From contig MABA01000006.1 in NCBI GenBank assembly GCA_002162875.1, positions 1-54,367 of the forward strand: a stretch of 54,367 nucleotides of DNA, in the 5' to 3' direction. This stretch comes from Rhodobacterales bacterium 52_120_T64. GTDB lineage: Bacteria; Pseudomonadota; Alphaproteobacteria; Rhodobacterales; Rhodobacteraceae. Position numbers and translations under genes: made by a program. Shown piece after piece: positions 33,443 to 41,620 of the stretch; position 1 is the stretch's first letter, and each line of letters starts with the position of its first letter. The notes under the pieces are model-generated. The model made no database searches. It was not told where the DNA came from and saw nothing but the letters and a program-made list of their open reading frames with translations.

Positions 33443-33489
33443 GGCTCATAACCTGAAGGTCGTAGGTTCAAATCCTACCCCCGCAACCA
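33443..33489 (+). other. attachment site: 3' fragment of initiator tRNA-Met
   Basis: The sequence from GGCTCATAACC to CCCCGCAACCA matches the alphaproteobacterial tRNA-fMet from the anticodon loop (CAT) through the extra arm, T arm (GTAGG-TTCAAAT-CCTAC) and acceptor end with CCA. The D arm and 5' acceptor strand are absent, so it is not a working tRNA. It is followed by a terminator as in a normal tRNA gene. This is what an integrase that uses the 3' end of tRNA-fMet leaves at the far end of its element. Confidence 0.8.
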
Positions 33490-33521
33490 AATTAAAAACA
33501 ACATTAACAGTATGTTACGCG

Positions 33522-33541
33522 CCGCCTTCGGGCGGTTTCTT
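33522..33541 (+). terminator. terminator following the tRNA-fMet fragment
   Basis: CCGCC-TTCG-GGCGG with a stable UUCG tetraloop, followed by TTTCTT, 33 bases after the CCA. It is probably the original host terminator of tRNA-fMet, placing host DNA to the right. Confidence 0.7.
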
Positions 33542-33948
33542 GCGTTGCGCAAAACCTCGTGGAAGCACTGTGGAAGCAATAGGAGCGAAGTGAGGAGTGT
33601 GGTAGATAGGCAACTATTAGAAAATAAACTGGAGGTTCACCAACGTAAGCGTCCGCTGTTGCCGTTGGTACATCTGGGATCGCGTTTCTTGCGAAAATGA
33701 TGTTACTCCATCAAAGGGCACGAGGGATCGTTAATCGCAATCGGCATCATTGATTTTGTGATCTACGCATTCATGCATTGGCATTCAATAGCAATCGTCT
33801 ATTGGAAATCCAACGCGAGTATTGTTGCATTATTACAACCAAACTAATTTTATCATTAAAATACTTCAACATTGCGCAAATAACCTTTTCTATTTGACAA
33901 TCTTTTGGTACGTGGAACGCATTAAAGTGTTAATAAAAGGTAAACGAA
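33542..33948. other. non-coding stretch before the outer-membrane gene
   Basis: No gene is recognised. The 62-codon frame at 33512 overlaps the terminator and has no family. The last 150 bases are strongly A+T rich and should carry the promoter of the outer-membrane protein gene. Confidence 0.4.
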
Positions 33949-34899
33949 ATGAAAAACATTCTTATTCCTATGTCGACTGTCTTGGTTTTAGGCGCAGGTG
34001 CGGCATTTGCTCAAGAAACTGGGTTTCAAGGCGGCGAACTAAACCTTGAATATAACTCTCTGGACAATGACAACCTAGACAACCCGATCAGCATGTGGTC
34101 TGCCAATTTTGGTGTAGCTTATAACTTAACCCCGCAATTTGGACTACAGGTTGGTGCTGGCTATAACAGTATCGGAACAGAGTTTGAAGATGGCCCTGAT
34201 ACGCTTGGCGTGTCTGTCGATATGACTGACCTTAATGCTCACGCCTATTACAATTTCGGGGTGGACAGTAAAATCGGTATATTCGCTGCACGCTACGCGG
34301 TTAGCAATCTAACTTTTGAATTGAACGGCGTGTTTGATGGTGCGATTCCACTCTCGATGGATCTGATGACTTATGGTGTGGAAGGAATGTATGATTCCGG
34401 ACCAGTTAAAGTTGAAGCGCGCTATGGTGCGGCTGAAATACAAAACAGCTTGCTTCTCGCCCCAGACCAAGTCGACATTTCGTTCTACGAATTGGATGTA
34501 GAATATGCGATGTCCTCTAACTTCAATCTCGTTGCCGATATTAACGGAACCACTGTGGACCTCATGGGCACTGAAATTACGCTAAATACCTACTCGGCAG
34601 GTGTTGAATATATGGCGATGACAAATTTCGGGCTAACAGCCAGTGTTGATGGCGGAAGCTTGTCAATTGACGGTGAATCAGAATCCATTGATCTCTTTGG
34701 GTATACGATTGGTGCAGAATACGTTGTTTCAGGTGGTGTACTTGGATCAAATGACGCCACACTATTCGCTAGCTACGGGACTACCAACATCTCTGGCATT
34801 GGAATAGACGAAGACACAACAAACCTAAAAATTGGTGCAAACATCGCGTTTGGCGGATCGAGCTCTTCCGATTTGTTTAGCCGCATTTCGCTATTCTAA
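33949..34899 (+). CDS. outer-membrane beta-barrel protein (porin-like)
   Basis: The 316-residue protein has a signal peptide (MKNILIPMSTVLVLGAGAAFAQE, cleavage after AFA) and then alternating amphipathic strands typical of an outer-membrane barrel: GGELNLEYNSL, SANFGVAYNLTPQFGLQVGAGYNS, LNAHAYYNFGVDSKIGIFAARY, TYSAGVEYMAMTNFGLTASVDGG, ending DLFSRISLF with the C-terminal Phe barrel signal. It resembles small roseobacter porin-like proteins. Transport specificity cannot be stated. It is a single gene with its own terminator. Confidence 0.75.
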   Translation: MKNILIPMSTVLVLGAGAAFAQETGFQGGELNLEYNSLDNDNLDNPISMWSANFGVAYNLTPQFGLQVGAGYNSIGTEFEDGPDTLGVSVDMTDLNAHAYYNFGVDSKIGIFAARYAVSNLTFELNGVFDGAIPLSMDLMTYGVEGMYDSGPVKVEARYGAAEIQNSLLLAPDQVDISFYELDVEYAMSSNFNLVADINGTTVDLMGTEITLNTYSAGVEYMAMTNFGLTASVDGGSLSIDGESESIDLFGYTIGAEYVVSGGVLGSNDATLFASYGTTNISGIGIDEDTTNLKIGANIAFGGSSSSDLFSRISLF

Positions 34900-34930
34900 A
34901 CGTCAGAAATTGTCGATTTGTTATCTAAAG

Positions 34931-34968
34931 AAAAAGGGCGCGGTCAAAGAATGAACGTGCCCTTTTTT
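34931..34968 (+). terminator. Rho-independent terminator
   Basis: AAAAAGGGCGCG (34931-34942) pairs with CGTGCCCTTTTTT (34956-34968; one G-T pair) and ends in a T-run, 32 bases after the outer-membrane gene. It may work in both directions. Confidence 0.8.
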
Positions 34969-35099
34969 GTAGCTTTCTGGGTATTCATGCATCGTCCATC
35001 TATGGGGGTTCAAATGAATTCTATCTCTTTCCACGCCATAATTTTTCAATCTAGCCGATAACGTCCCCGTGCTTTTGTAATCTGGGCCCTGCATCCCAG

Positions 35100-35225
35100 A
35101 CCAGCCACCTGCGCGCCTGCAAGCGTTTTGCGGCCGGGCTCGGGCGCTCGCCAGAGACGGCGACGCCGGATGATGTGACGTATTTCTAGCAACATCTGAT
35201 TGAAAACGGCGTGAGCATTTGCACG
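35100..35225 (+). pseudogene. tyrosine recombinase fragment, cut by IS66
   Basis: Translated from 35100 the stretch reads TSHLRACKRFAAGLGRSPET, ATPDDVTYF, a TAG stop, then QHLIENGVSICT. This is the N-terminal SAM-like domain of the XerC-like integrases that travel with IS91-type elements. The stop codon and the break at the IS66 left end (35226) show that it is dead. The start is lost upstream. Confidence 0.6.
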
Positions 35226-35307
35226 GTAAGCGTTTCCTTACCCCACCTTACGTCAACGCTCTTAATCTGCGAGTCGTGCCTTTCTATTTATGGAAAGGAG
35301 TTTCTTG

Positions 35308-35703
35308 ATGGGAGTACATTCGGAGCTATGGGCGGAGTCCGGGCTGATATCGGAGATTATATCTACGCCGAAGGGCCATCGGCGTTGGCCGAATGATTTA
35401 CAGGGACGGATTGTAGCTGAATCCCTTGTTGATGGCGTTACTGTAAATTCGGTTGCGTGGCGGTATGATATGCGGCCTAACCATTTGTCGGAATGGCGAC
35501 GGCAGGCGCGAGAAGGCAAGCTGGTTCTTCCGGAGCTTTCGGGAGCAGTTTTTGCTCCGGTTGTTGTCGAGCGGGAAGTTTTTACGGAGAATTCCGAAGC
35601 ACAAATCGAGTTGGTCAGTGGTGATTTGTCTCCCCGCATGGACGTAAAGACGCCTGCATCCCAAATTGCCGAGATCATGCACGCGTTGCGGGTTGGTTCA
35701 TGA
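35308..35703 (+). CDS. IS66 accessory protein TnpA
   Basis: The 131-residue protein carries an HTH in the middle: [46 protein letters not shown], as in TnpA of IS66 elements. The frame opens at 35290, but AAAGGAG at 35294-35300 points to the ATG at 35308. The stop overlaps the tnpB start. Confidence 0.85.
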   Translation: MGVHSELWAESGLISEIISTPKGHRRWPNDLQGRIVAESLVDGVTVNSVAWRYDMRPNHLSEWRRQAREGKLVLPELSGAVFAPVVVEREVFTENSEAQIELVSGDLSPRMDVKTPASQIAEIMHALRVGS

Positions 35704-36053
35704 TCTTTCCCTCAAACCGGGTGCGGGTATTCGTGGCGACCGCGTCTGTGGATTTTCGAAAAGGTCATAATGGGCTCGCGGCACTGGTGCAGAACCATTT
35801 GTACAAGGATCCGTTTACCGGAACCGTGTACGTGTTCCGCTCGAGACGGGCCGACCGGCTGAAGTTGCTGTATTGGGACGGGTCCGGTTTGGTGATGGCC
35901 TATATGCGCCTGGAGGATCACGTGTTCAAATGGCCTGCTATTTCCAACGGCATGATGCGGCTGAACCATACACAGTTCGAGGCACTTTTTGCGGGCCTCG
36001 ATTGGCGCAAAGTCCATGCCTTGGAGGTGCGTCCACCGGCTGCGGCAGAGTGA
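35700..36053 (+). CDS. IS66 accessory protein TnpB (Orf2)
   Basis: The 117-residue protein matches the IS66 Orf2 pattern: [86 protein letters not shown]. It is complete and overlaps tnpA by four bases. It is needed for transposition together with TnpC, which is broken here. Confidence 0.9.
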   Translation: MIFPSNRVRVFVATASVDFRKGHNGLAALVQNHLYKDPFTGTVYVFRSRRADRLKLLYWDGSGLVMAYMRLEDHVFKWPAISNGMMRLNHTQFEALFAGLDWRKVHALEVRPPAAAE

Positions 36054-36107
36054 ATCACAGCAGCGTTTAGGCGAGTGTTTACGGGCTGGATTTGCTATAA
36101 ATCAGCC

Positions 36108-36996
36108 ATGATAAATCCCGCCGATCTTCCCGATGACATTGATCTTTTGAAAGCAATTGTCTTGCGCCAGCAGGATCAGAATGCGCGACTGGCAAAGCTG
36201 GTTGCGGACTTCAAGCGGGCTCTATTCGGGGCTAAATCAGAGAAATCTGACCCAGACCAATATGAGTTGGCGTTCGAAGAAATTGAAGCAGCCATCGAAG
36301 TTGTCCATGCCGAGCGGGATGCAGATGTCGCTTTACGTTCGGCCAAACCGCGTAAATCCAACCGTGGCCATCTGCCCAAACATTTGCCACGCGTCAAGGA
36401 GGTAATCGAGCCGGATAACAAGACCTGCACGTGCGGGGCAGAGCGTCACATTATCGGCGAAGACACCTCCGAGCGGCTCGACATCATTCCTGCCCAATTC
36501 CGTGTGATCATAACCCGCGGCCTCAAATACGCCTGTCGATCCTGCGAGGCGGGCAGTGTGCAAGCCCCAGCCAAATCTCGCTTGATCGAGGGCGGCATGC
36601 CAACCGAAGCAACCGTTGCCAGCGTAATTGTCAGCAAATACGCCGACCACTTGCCGCTTTATCGCCAGTCCCAGATATACACCCGTCAGGGTGTTGATCT
36701 GGATCGCTCCACATTGGCATCTTGGGTCGGCAAAGCCGCATATGAACTGCGGCTCGTCTATGGTTGCCTGCTGGCCAACCTCAAACAGTCCTCCAAGCTA
36801 TTCATGGACGAGACCACCGCTCCGGTACTGGACCCCGGGGCGAGGGAAAACGAAGACGGGCTACGTCTGGGCACTGGCCCGCGATGATCGGCCTTGGTTG
36901 GGGCAGGCCCCACCCGGGGTTGCCTTTACCTATGCACCGGGGCGCGGAGGCAAATACGCGGATGATATTTCGCAGGGCTTTAGTGGGATCCTGCAG
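36108..36996 (+). pseudogene. IS66 transposase TnpC, frameshifted and truncated
   Basis: From ATG 36108 the frame has the leucine-zipper start (DIDLLKAIVLRQQDQNARLAKLV), zinc-ribbon CTCGAERHIIGE...CRSCE and the DDE part up to FMDETTAPVLDPG. An extra G in GGGG (36837-36840) shifts the frame; the continuation RGKTKTGYVWALARDDRPW...FTYAPGRGGKYADDISQGFSGILQ is in the next frame. It ends at about 36996, where IS3-like sequence begins. No active transposase remains. Confidence 0.85.
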
Positions 36997-37203
36997 TGTC
37001 TGACGTCATCGCCTATGGGACCAAATAGTGTGATTTGATAAGAGAGTGCTTTGGGCGTAGCTCGACCAAGGTTGCGCTTGAGGCGTTGCTCGGTGACCGG
37101 ACGATCCAAGAGATTGCAGCGAAGCACAGGGTGCACCCAAACCAGGTGAGCACGTGGAAGAAGCAGGCCGTTGATGGTCTGTCTGGCGTGTTTTCTGGTG
37201 GTG
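36997..37203 (+). pseudogene. IS3-family OrfA fragment
   Basis: From 37035 the reading frame gives SSTKVALEALLGDRTIQEI, AAKHRVHPNQVSTWKKQAVDG and LSGVFSGG, the helix-turn-helix N-terminal half of IS3-family OrfA. Homology stops at about 37203, and there is no OrfB. Its left end probably coincides with the break in the IS66 tnpC. It is a relic that cut the IS66 copy. Confidence 0.7.
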
Positions 37204-37337
37204 CCTGCACGCTAGGCGTAAGCGAATCCGAGGTCTGTCCGTCGTCAGACAATTGTTTCCTAAGTCCAGAATGCTTTTTGCGAAAGATGGTGCGTTTTTT
37301 ACGCCTGCACTGTCAGGTGATTTTGATGATGGTTTTT

Positions 37338-37355
37338 CCGTCATAAAACTTTCAT
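37338..37355 (+). promoter_or_regulatory. PHO box upstream of gap-arsJ
   Basis: CCGTCATAAAACTTTCAT matches the alphaproteobacterial PHO box CTGTCATAAAACTGTCAT at 16 of 18 positions, with the two TCAT half-sites 11 bases apart. It ends 69 bases before the gap start, so PhoB activation under phosphate starvation is likely. Confidence 0.7.
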
Positions 37356-37424
37356 TTGTCATGTCTCGCATAAGCATGCACAAAAAAAACCGAAGTGAGA
37401 TCATCGGGAAAAGGATCATCTGAT

Positions 37425-38435
37425 ATGGCAAATATCGCAATTAACGGCATGGGCCGGATTGGCAAGATGGTGTTGCGTGCGCTGGTAAGCGAAGGCGTGG
37501 ATGCCGATATCGTTTTGTTGAACGACAGTTCCGGCACGCCCGAACAGCATGCGTTGCTGTTGGAATTCGATACCGTTCACGGGCGTTGGGACGCGAATAT
37601 TTCCCATGATGACGAGAGTATCACTATAGACGGTGAACGAATGTGGATGACTTCGGAGACGTTAATTAAAAACCTTCCACTGGACGATCTCAGGGTTGAT
37701 CTGGTTATTGATTGCACCGGGGCCTTCAAATCTCCGGGCAAGTTGCAGCCTTATTATGATGCCGGCGTGTCAAAGGTTCTGGTCTCGGCGCCGGTGAAAA
37801 AAGCGCCTGCGCTAAATCTGGTTTACGGGGTAAATCACGAACTTTATGATCATGAAAAGCATGATGTTATTACCGCTGCAAGCTGCACGACGAATTGTTT
37901 GGCACCTGTGGTAAAGGTGATGCACGAGGAAATCGGGATATTACATGGCTCGATCACAACGATTCATAATATCACTAATACGCAAACTATTGTGGATCGG
38001 CCAGCCAAGGATATGCGGCGGGCGCGATCCGCTATGAATAGTTTGATTCCGACGTCCACGGGATCGGCTACGGCGATTACCATGATTTACCCTGAACTTG
38101 AGGGTCGACTTAATGGTCATGCGGTGCGGGTGCCGGTGCTTAATGGCTCGTTAACGGATTGCGTTTTTGAGATGCAACGCCCGACCTCGGTGGCCGAGGT
38201 TAATGCCTTGTTCAAAGCGGCAGCCAAAGGCCCGTTGGACGGAATTCTGGGATTTGAAGAGCGTCCGCTGGTTTCGGCGGACTACACCAACGACCCGCGC
38301 TCGGCGATTATTGACGGGCCATCCACGATGGTTATTAACGAAACGCAGGTGAAAATCTACGCGTGGTATGACAACGAGTGGGGCTATGCACAGCGGGTAA
38401 CTGATCTGGCGCGGATGATACTAGAGGACTTGTAG
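37425..38435 (+). CDS. ArsJ-associated glyceraldehyde-3-phosphate dehydrogenase
   Basis: The 336-residue GAPDH has the Rossmann start INGMGRIGKMVLRAL, the catalytic Cys in AASCTTNCLAPVVKV, His in the HNITNTQ region, RARSAMNSLIPTSTGSATAI and the end WYDNEWGYAQRVTDL. The ATG at 37425 is the likely start; the frame opens ten codons earlier. A GAPDH gene abutting arsJ marks the arsenate detoxification pathway: the enzyme makes 1-arseno-3-phosphoglycerate from arsenate, and ArsJ exports it. Its stop overlaps the arsJ start by one base. It is a second GAPDH, not necessarily the glycolytic one. Confidence 0.9.
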   Translation: MANIAINGMGRIGKMVLRALVSEGVDADIVLLNDSSGTPEQHALLLEFDTVHGRWDANISHDDESITIDGERMWMTSETLIKNLPLDDLRVDLVIDCTGAFKSPGKLQPYYDAGVSKVLVSAPVKKAPALNLVYGVNHELYDHEKHDVITAASCTTNCLAPVVKVMHEEIGILHGSITTIHNITNTQTIVDRPAKDMRRARSAMNSLIPTSTGSATAITMIYPELEGRLNGHAVRVPVLNGSLTDCVFEMQRPTSVAEVNALFKAAAKGPLDGILGFEERPLVSADYTNDPRSAIIDGPSTMVINETQVKIYAWYDNEWGYAQRVTDLARMILEDL

Positions 38436-39676
38436 TGGCGAAATCCGGCAATGCACTTGCGGCCTACGGGGCGGTAACGGCGGCCTATTGGGCGTTTATG
38501 TTGACCGATGGTGCGTTGCGGATGTTGGTCCTTTTGCACTTTCATACGCTGGGGTTTGACGCGATTTCGCTGGCGTATCTTTTCCTGCTTTACGAGTTTA
38601 TGGGTGTTGTCACCAATCTTTCTGCTGGTTGGATTGCGGCGCGTTTTGGGCTGGCCAGCACGCTTTACGCGGGGCTGGCGTTTCAAATTGTGGCGCTAGG
38701 CGTGTTGGCGCAGCTTGATGTCGGCTGGTCGCTTGGGTTCTCGGTGGTTTATGTGATGGTGGTGCAAGGGGTGTCGGGCGTGGCCAAGGACCTCGCCAAG
38801 ATGAGCGCGAAGAGTGCGGTTAAAATCCTCGCACCTGCTGGCGAAGATGGTGCGTTGTTTCGGTGGGTAGCATTGCTTACCGGTTCGAAAAATGCGGTTA
38901 AGGGGTTCGGGTTTCTGCTGGGCGCGACACTGCTGGGCACGATCGGTTTCCAGATGTCGTTATATATGATGGGCGGCGTTTTATTGGTGGTGCTTGTCGC
39001 GGTTGTCGCGTTCATGCCTTCGGGGTTGCCGCGTGGACGAAAAAGCGTGAAATTCGCACATGTGTTTTCCAACGACCCTGCTATCAACCGCCTTTCGCTT
39101 GCACGGTTGTTTTTGTTTGGCGCGCGCGACACGTGGTTTGTGGTAGGGATACCGGTTTATTTTTATACGGTTCTATCGGATGGCACCGCGGCGGGTGACC
39201 GCGTTGCATTTTTCCAGATCGGTACGTTTATGGCAATTTGGATCATTGGATACGGGGTCATTCAGGCCTTTGCGCCCAAGCTGCTGCGAGCTAATGCCTT
39301 GTCTGATGGTGCCGTTACTACGTTGGCAGTTCGCTGGGTCGGAATACTCACGTTTATTCCTTTGGTAATGGCGGCGCTGGCTGTGTTCGGCGTGCTTGGC
39401 CCGGTTGTTGTCGTTGGTGGGTTGCTGGCATTTGGCGCGGTTTTTGCCCTGAATTCCTCGTTGCATTCCTACCTTATTCTGGCCCTCGGCAAAGCCGAAC
39501 GCATTACTATGGATGTCGGTTTTTACTATATGGCCAACGCGGGTGGGCGGTTACTGGGCACGTTATTGTCGGGGCTTAGCTACCAGTTTGGCGGGCTGGC
39601 GTTATGTCTTGCGACCTCGGGTATTTTAAGCGGCCTTAGCTGGATAAGCCTGCGCGGCCATTATCACAAAAGTTAA
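38435..39676 (+). CDS. arsJ: organoarsenical efflux MFS transporter ArsJ
   Basis: The 413-residue protein has about 11-12 hydrophobic segments. The conserved ArsJ features include FMLTDGALRMLVLLHFHTLGF near the N-terminus, LYEFMGVVTNLSAGWIAARFG, QGVSGVAKDLAKMSAKSAVKILAP, LTGSKNAVKGFGFLLGA and ALGKAERITMDVGFYYMANAGGRLLGTLLSGL. It exports 1-arseno-3-phosphoglycerate, which then breaks down outside to arsenate and 3-phosphoglycerate. It shares an operon with the GAPDH gene (one-base overlap). The start codon is GTG. No arsR is seen, and a PHO box precedes the operon. Confidence 0.9.
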   Translation: MAKSGNALAAYGAVTAAYWAFMLTDGALRMLVLLHFHTLGFDAISLAYLFLLYEFMGVVTNLSAGWIAARFGLASTLYAGLAFQIVALGVLAQLDVGWSLGFSVVYVMVVQGVSGVAKDLAKMSAKSAVKILAPAGEDGALFRWVALLTGSKNAVKGFGFLLGATLLGTIGFQMSLYMMGGVLLVVLVAVVAFMPSGLPRGRKSVKFAHVFSNDPAINRLSLARLFLFGARDTWFVVGIPVYFYTVLSDGTAAGDRVAFFQIGTFMAIWIIGYGVIQAFAPKLLRANALSDGAVTTLAVRWVGILTFIPLVMAALAVFGVLGPVVVVGGLLAFGAVFALNSSLHSYLILALGKAERITMDVGFYYMANAGGRLLGTLLSGLSYQFGGLALCLATSGILSGLSWISLRGHYHKS

Positions 39677-39682
39677 ATAATC

Positions 39683-39700
39683 TCGTCACATCGCTGTAAC
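39683..39700 (+). promoter_or_regulatory. PHO-box-like site upstream of phnC
   Basis: GTCAC (39685) and GTAAC (39696) lie 11 bases apart, 12 of 18 positions matching the PHO box consensus, about 50 bases before phnC. It is weaker than the gap-arsJ site but in the right place for PhoB control. Confidence 0.5.
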
Positions 39701-39747
39701 GAACGGCCAATACATCTCCTCTCGAAGCAACAAGCGAGGAGATTGTA

Positions 39748-40569
39748 ATGCTAAGCGTTCATGGGCTAACGAAGACTTTTGGCAATAACATTGCTGTTGA
39801 AAACGTATCTTTTGCATTGGTGAAGCCACAGATGATCGGGATCATCGGGCGATCTGGTGCGGGCAAGTCCACCTTGTTGCGGATGATGAACCGGATGACG
39901 GATGCAAGCGATGGGATCGTGCGGTTTGACGAGCGTGATGTTCTGAAGCTGAAGGGTAAAGAAAAGCGCGCGTGGCAGGCAGATTGCGCGATGATTTTCC
40001 AGCAGTTCAACTTGATTCCACGCCTTGACGTTATGACTAATGTACTGATGGGGCGGCTTATTGATCACTCTGCCGTGGGGTCGATATTGCGCCTTTTTAG
40101 CCGCGAGGAACGTCTTCAGGCACTGGCTGCGCTGGATCGCCTGGGTATTGCCGAGCACGCCATGAAGCGCGCCGAGGCCCTGTCGGGTGGCCAGCAGCAG
40201 CGGGTCGCAATTGCGCGGGCGTTGATGCAGAACCCCAAAATTATTCTGGCTGACGAGCCGATTGCATCGCTTGATCCGATGAATGCCAAGATCGTTATGG
40301 ATGCGCTGCGCCAGATCCACGAAGAGGATGGCCGCACGGTTATTTGCAACCTCCATACTCTTGATACTGCGCGTAATTACTGTGACCGGGTTATCGGAAT
40401 GCGGGATGGGAGGGTCGTGTTTGACGGCCCCTCGGAAATGCTGACCGAAGATGCCGCACGCGAAATTTACGGTGCCGGAGACGAGTTTAACGAGGCTGCA
40501 ACCTCGACCTCGATTAGCGCCATTTCTAATACCGCAACGGTTGAGACACTGATTGCCGCTGCGGAATAA
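39748..40569 (+). CDS. phnC: phosphonate ABC transporter ATPase
   Basis: The 273-residue ATPase has Walker [22 protein letters not shown]-loop [20 protein letters not shown], signature [17 protein letters not shown] and Walker [12 protein letters not shown]. The PhnC-typical text [33 protein letters not shown] supports the name. It powers uptake of phosphonates bound by PhnD through PhnE. It is the first gene of the phnC-phnD-phnE-phnE operon, with AGCGAGGAG before the start. Confidence 0.93.
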   Translation: MLSVHGLTKTFGNNIAVENVSFALVKPQMIGIIGRSGAGKSTLLRMMNRMTDASDGIVRFDERDVLKLKGKEKRAWQADCAMIFQQFNLIPRLDVMTNVLMGRLIDHSAVGSILRLFSREERLQALAALDRLGIAEHAMKRAEALSGGQQQRVAIARALMQNPKIILADEPIASLDPMNAKIVMDALRQIHEEDGRTVICNLHTLDTARNYCDRVIGMRDGRVVFDGPSEMLTEDAAREIYGAGDEFNEAATSTSISAISNTATVETLIAAAE

Positions 40570-40633
40570 CCGCCCGATCTGGGCAAAACCAACCACCCGA
40601 AACCGGGTTGACCTGATGTCAAAGGAACGACAG

Positions 40634-41554
40634 ATGAAACTTACCGCTATACTTGCTGCAACGACTGCAATCTTTGCTGTTGCGACACCAATTCTGGCTG
40701 GCAGCAACGATGCGCCAATCACCGAATTCCGCATTGGCCTTTTGGGCGGCGAAAACGAAGCTGACCGTCTGGCAAACAACGAATGCCTGATCGAGCGTTA
40801 CGAAACCCTTCTGGGTGTGCCGGTAAAACTTTTTCCGGCTGCTGACTACGCTGGTGTAATTGAAGGCCTTCTAGGTGGCACACTGGATTATGCCGAGCTT
40901 GGTTCTTCAGGCTACGCTGCGGTTTACCTTGAGGACCCGAATGCAGTAGAGCCATTCGCGACCACTGTTCAGCTTGACGGCGCAACGGGTTACCACTCGG
41001 TTATGGTTGCACGTGCTGACAGCGGTATCGCAACATTGGACGATATGGCCGACAAAAGCCTTGGCTTTGCTGATCCCAACTCGACTTCGGGTTACTTGAT
41101 CCCGTCGGTTTCCCTTCCACAGCAAGGGTACGTTATCGAGGATTTCTTCGGTTCCACAACTTTTTCGGGTGGTCACGAGCAGAATATTCTCGCGGTTCTT
41201 AACGGTGACGTAGACGGCGGTGTTACATGGACTTCGGGTGTTGGCGAGTGGGAAGAAGGTTTCTCGGCTGGTAACCTTCGCAAGATGGTAGACAAAGGTC
41301 TGCTAGACATGAACGACCTACAGCTTCTTTGGACTTCGCCGATCATTCCGAACGGCCCGCTGGTTCTGCGCACATCGCTGCCACAAGAAACCAAGGACCT
41401 GATGATCGCTTCCGTGATGGCCATGCCTAAGGATGATCCTGAATGTTTCTACAATGCACAAGGCGGCGAGTATGCCGGTTTGATCGAAGTTGACGAAGCG
41501 TTCTACGAAACGATCATCGCAGCGCGTAAAGCAAAAATCGAAAACAGCAACTAA
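40634..41554 (+). CDS. phnD: phosphonate-binding periplasmic protein
   Basis: This 306-residue secreted binding protein has a signal peptide MKLTAILAATTAIFAVATPILAG. It shows the family segments EFRIGLLGGENEADRLANNECLIERYETLLGVPVKLFPAADYAGVIEGLLGGTLDYAELGSSGYAA and DMADKSLGFADPNSTSGYLIPSVSLPQQGY. The frame opens at 40553, but ATG 40634 follows AAAGGAACGACAG and starts the signal peptide. A terminator-like hairpin after it should let more binding protein than membrane protein be made. Confidence 0.92.
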   Translation: MKLTAILAATTAIFAVATPILAGSNDAPITEFRIGLLGGENEADRLANNECLIERYETLLGVPVKLFPAADYAGVIEGLLGGTLDYAELGSSGYAAVYLEDPNAVEPFATTVQLDGATGYHSVMVARADSGIATLDDMADKSLGFADPNSTSGYLIPSVSLPQQGYVIEDFFGSTTFSGGHEQNILAVLNGDVDGGVTWTSGVGEWEEGFSAGNLRKMVDKGLLDMNDLQLLWTSPIIPNGPLVLRTSLPQETKDLMIASVMAMPKDDPECFYNAQGGEYAGLIEVDEAFYETIIAARKAKIENSN

Positions 41555-41569
41555 GTTTTTAGATAATCG

Positions 41570-41601
41570 GGCGCACCTTGATATCGGGGTGCGCCTTTTT
41601 T
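41570..41601 (+). terminator. intra-operon hairpin between phnD and phnE
   Basis: GGCGCACC (41570-41577) pairs with GGTGCGCC (41588-41595), followed by TTTTTT. It lies 16 bases after phnD and 20 before phnE. It is probably a partial terminator that lowers expression of the downstream genes. Confidence 0.75.
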
Positions 41602-41620
41602 GTGGGTGGAGAAACCTGAA

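Larger units (their letters stand above)
1807..33489. mobile_element. integrated phage-like element (left limit uncertain)
   Basis: This spans the lambda-type head and packaging genes, cargo, a replication module with internal iterons, an excisionase-like gene and a tyrosine integrase. It ends on the right at a 3' piece of tRNA-fMet followed by a tRNA-style terminator. The left limit given is only the last head gene; the matching attachment site and intact tRNA-fMet are not in the window. No tail, tape-measure, holin or endolysin gene is seen. The cargo of 12.7-24 kb looks more A+T rich than the head genes by eye and is mostly defence-like. It could be a full prophage whose tail module lies further left, a decayed prophage, or a tail-less capsid-forming satellite. 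Confidence 0.75.
35226..36996 (+). mobile_element. IS66-family insertion sequence, right part lost
   Basis: It begins with GTAAGCGT (35226), the typical IS66 terminal sequence, and contains tnpA, tnpB and a broken tnpC in the standard order. tnpC stops at about 36996, where another element starts, so the right end and any 8-base target duplication are missing. It inserted into an integrase relic. Confidence 0.8.

Noticed and set aside
33443-33489. A complete tRNA-Met gene
   Set aside because: Only the part from the anticodon loop to CCA is present; D arm and 5' acceptor strand are replaced by unrelated A+T-rich sequence.
33512-33700. 62-codon frame after the tRNA-fMet fragment
   Set aside because: It starts over the terminator hairpin and encodes no known sequence.
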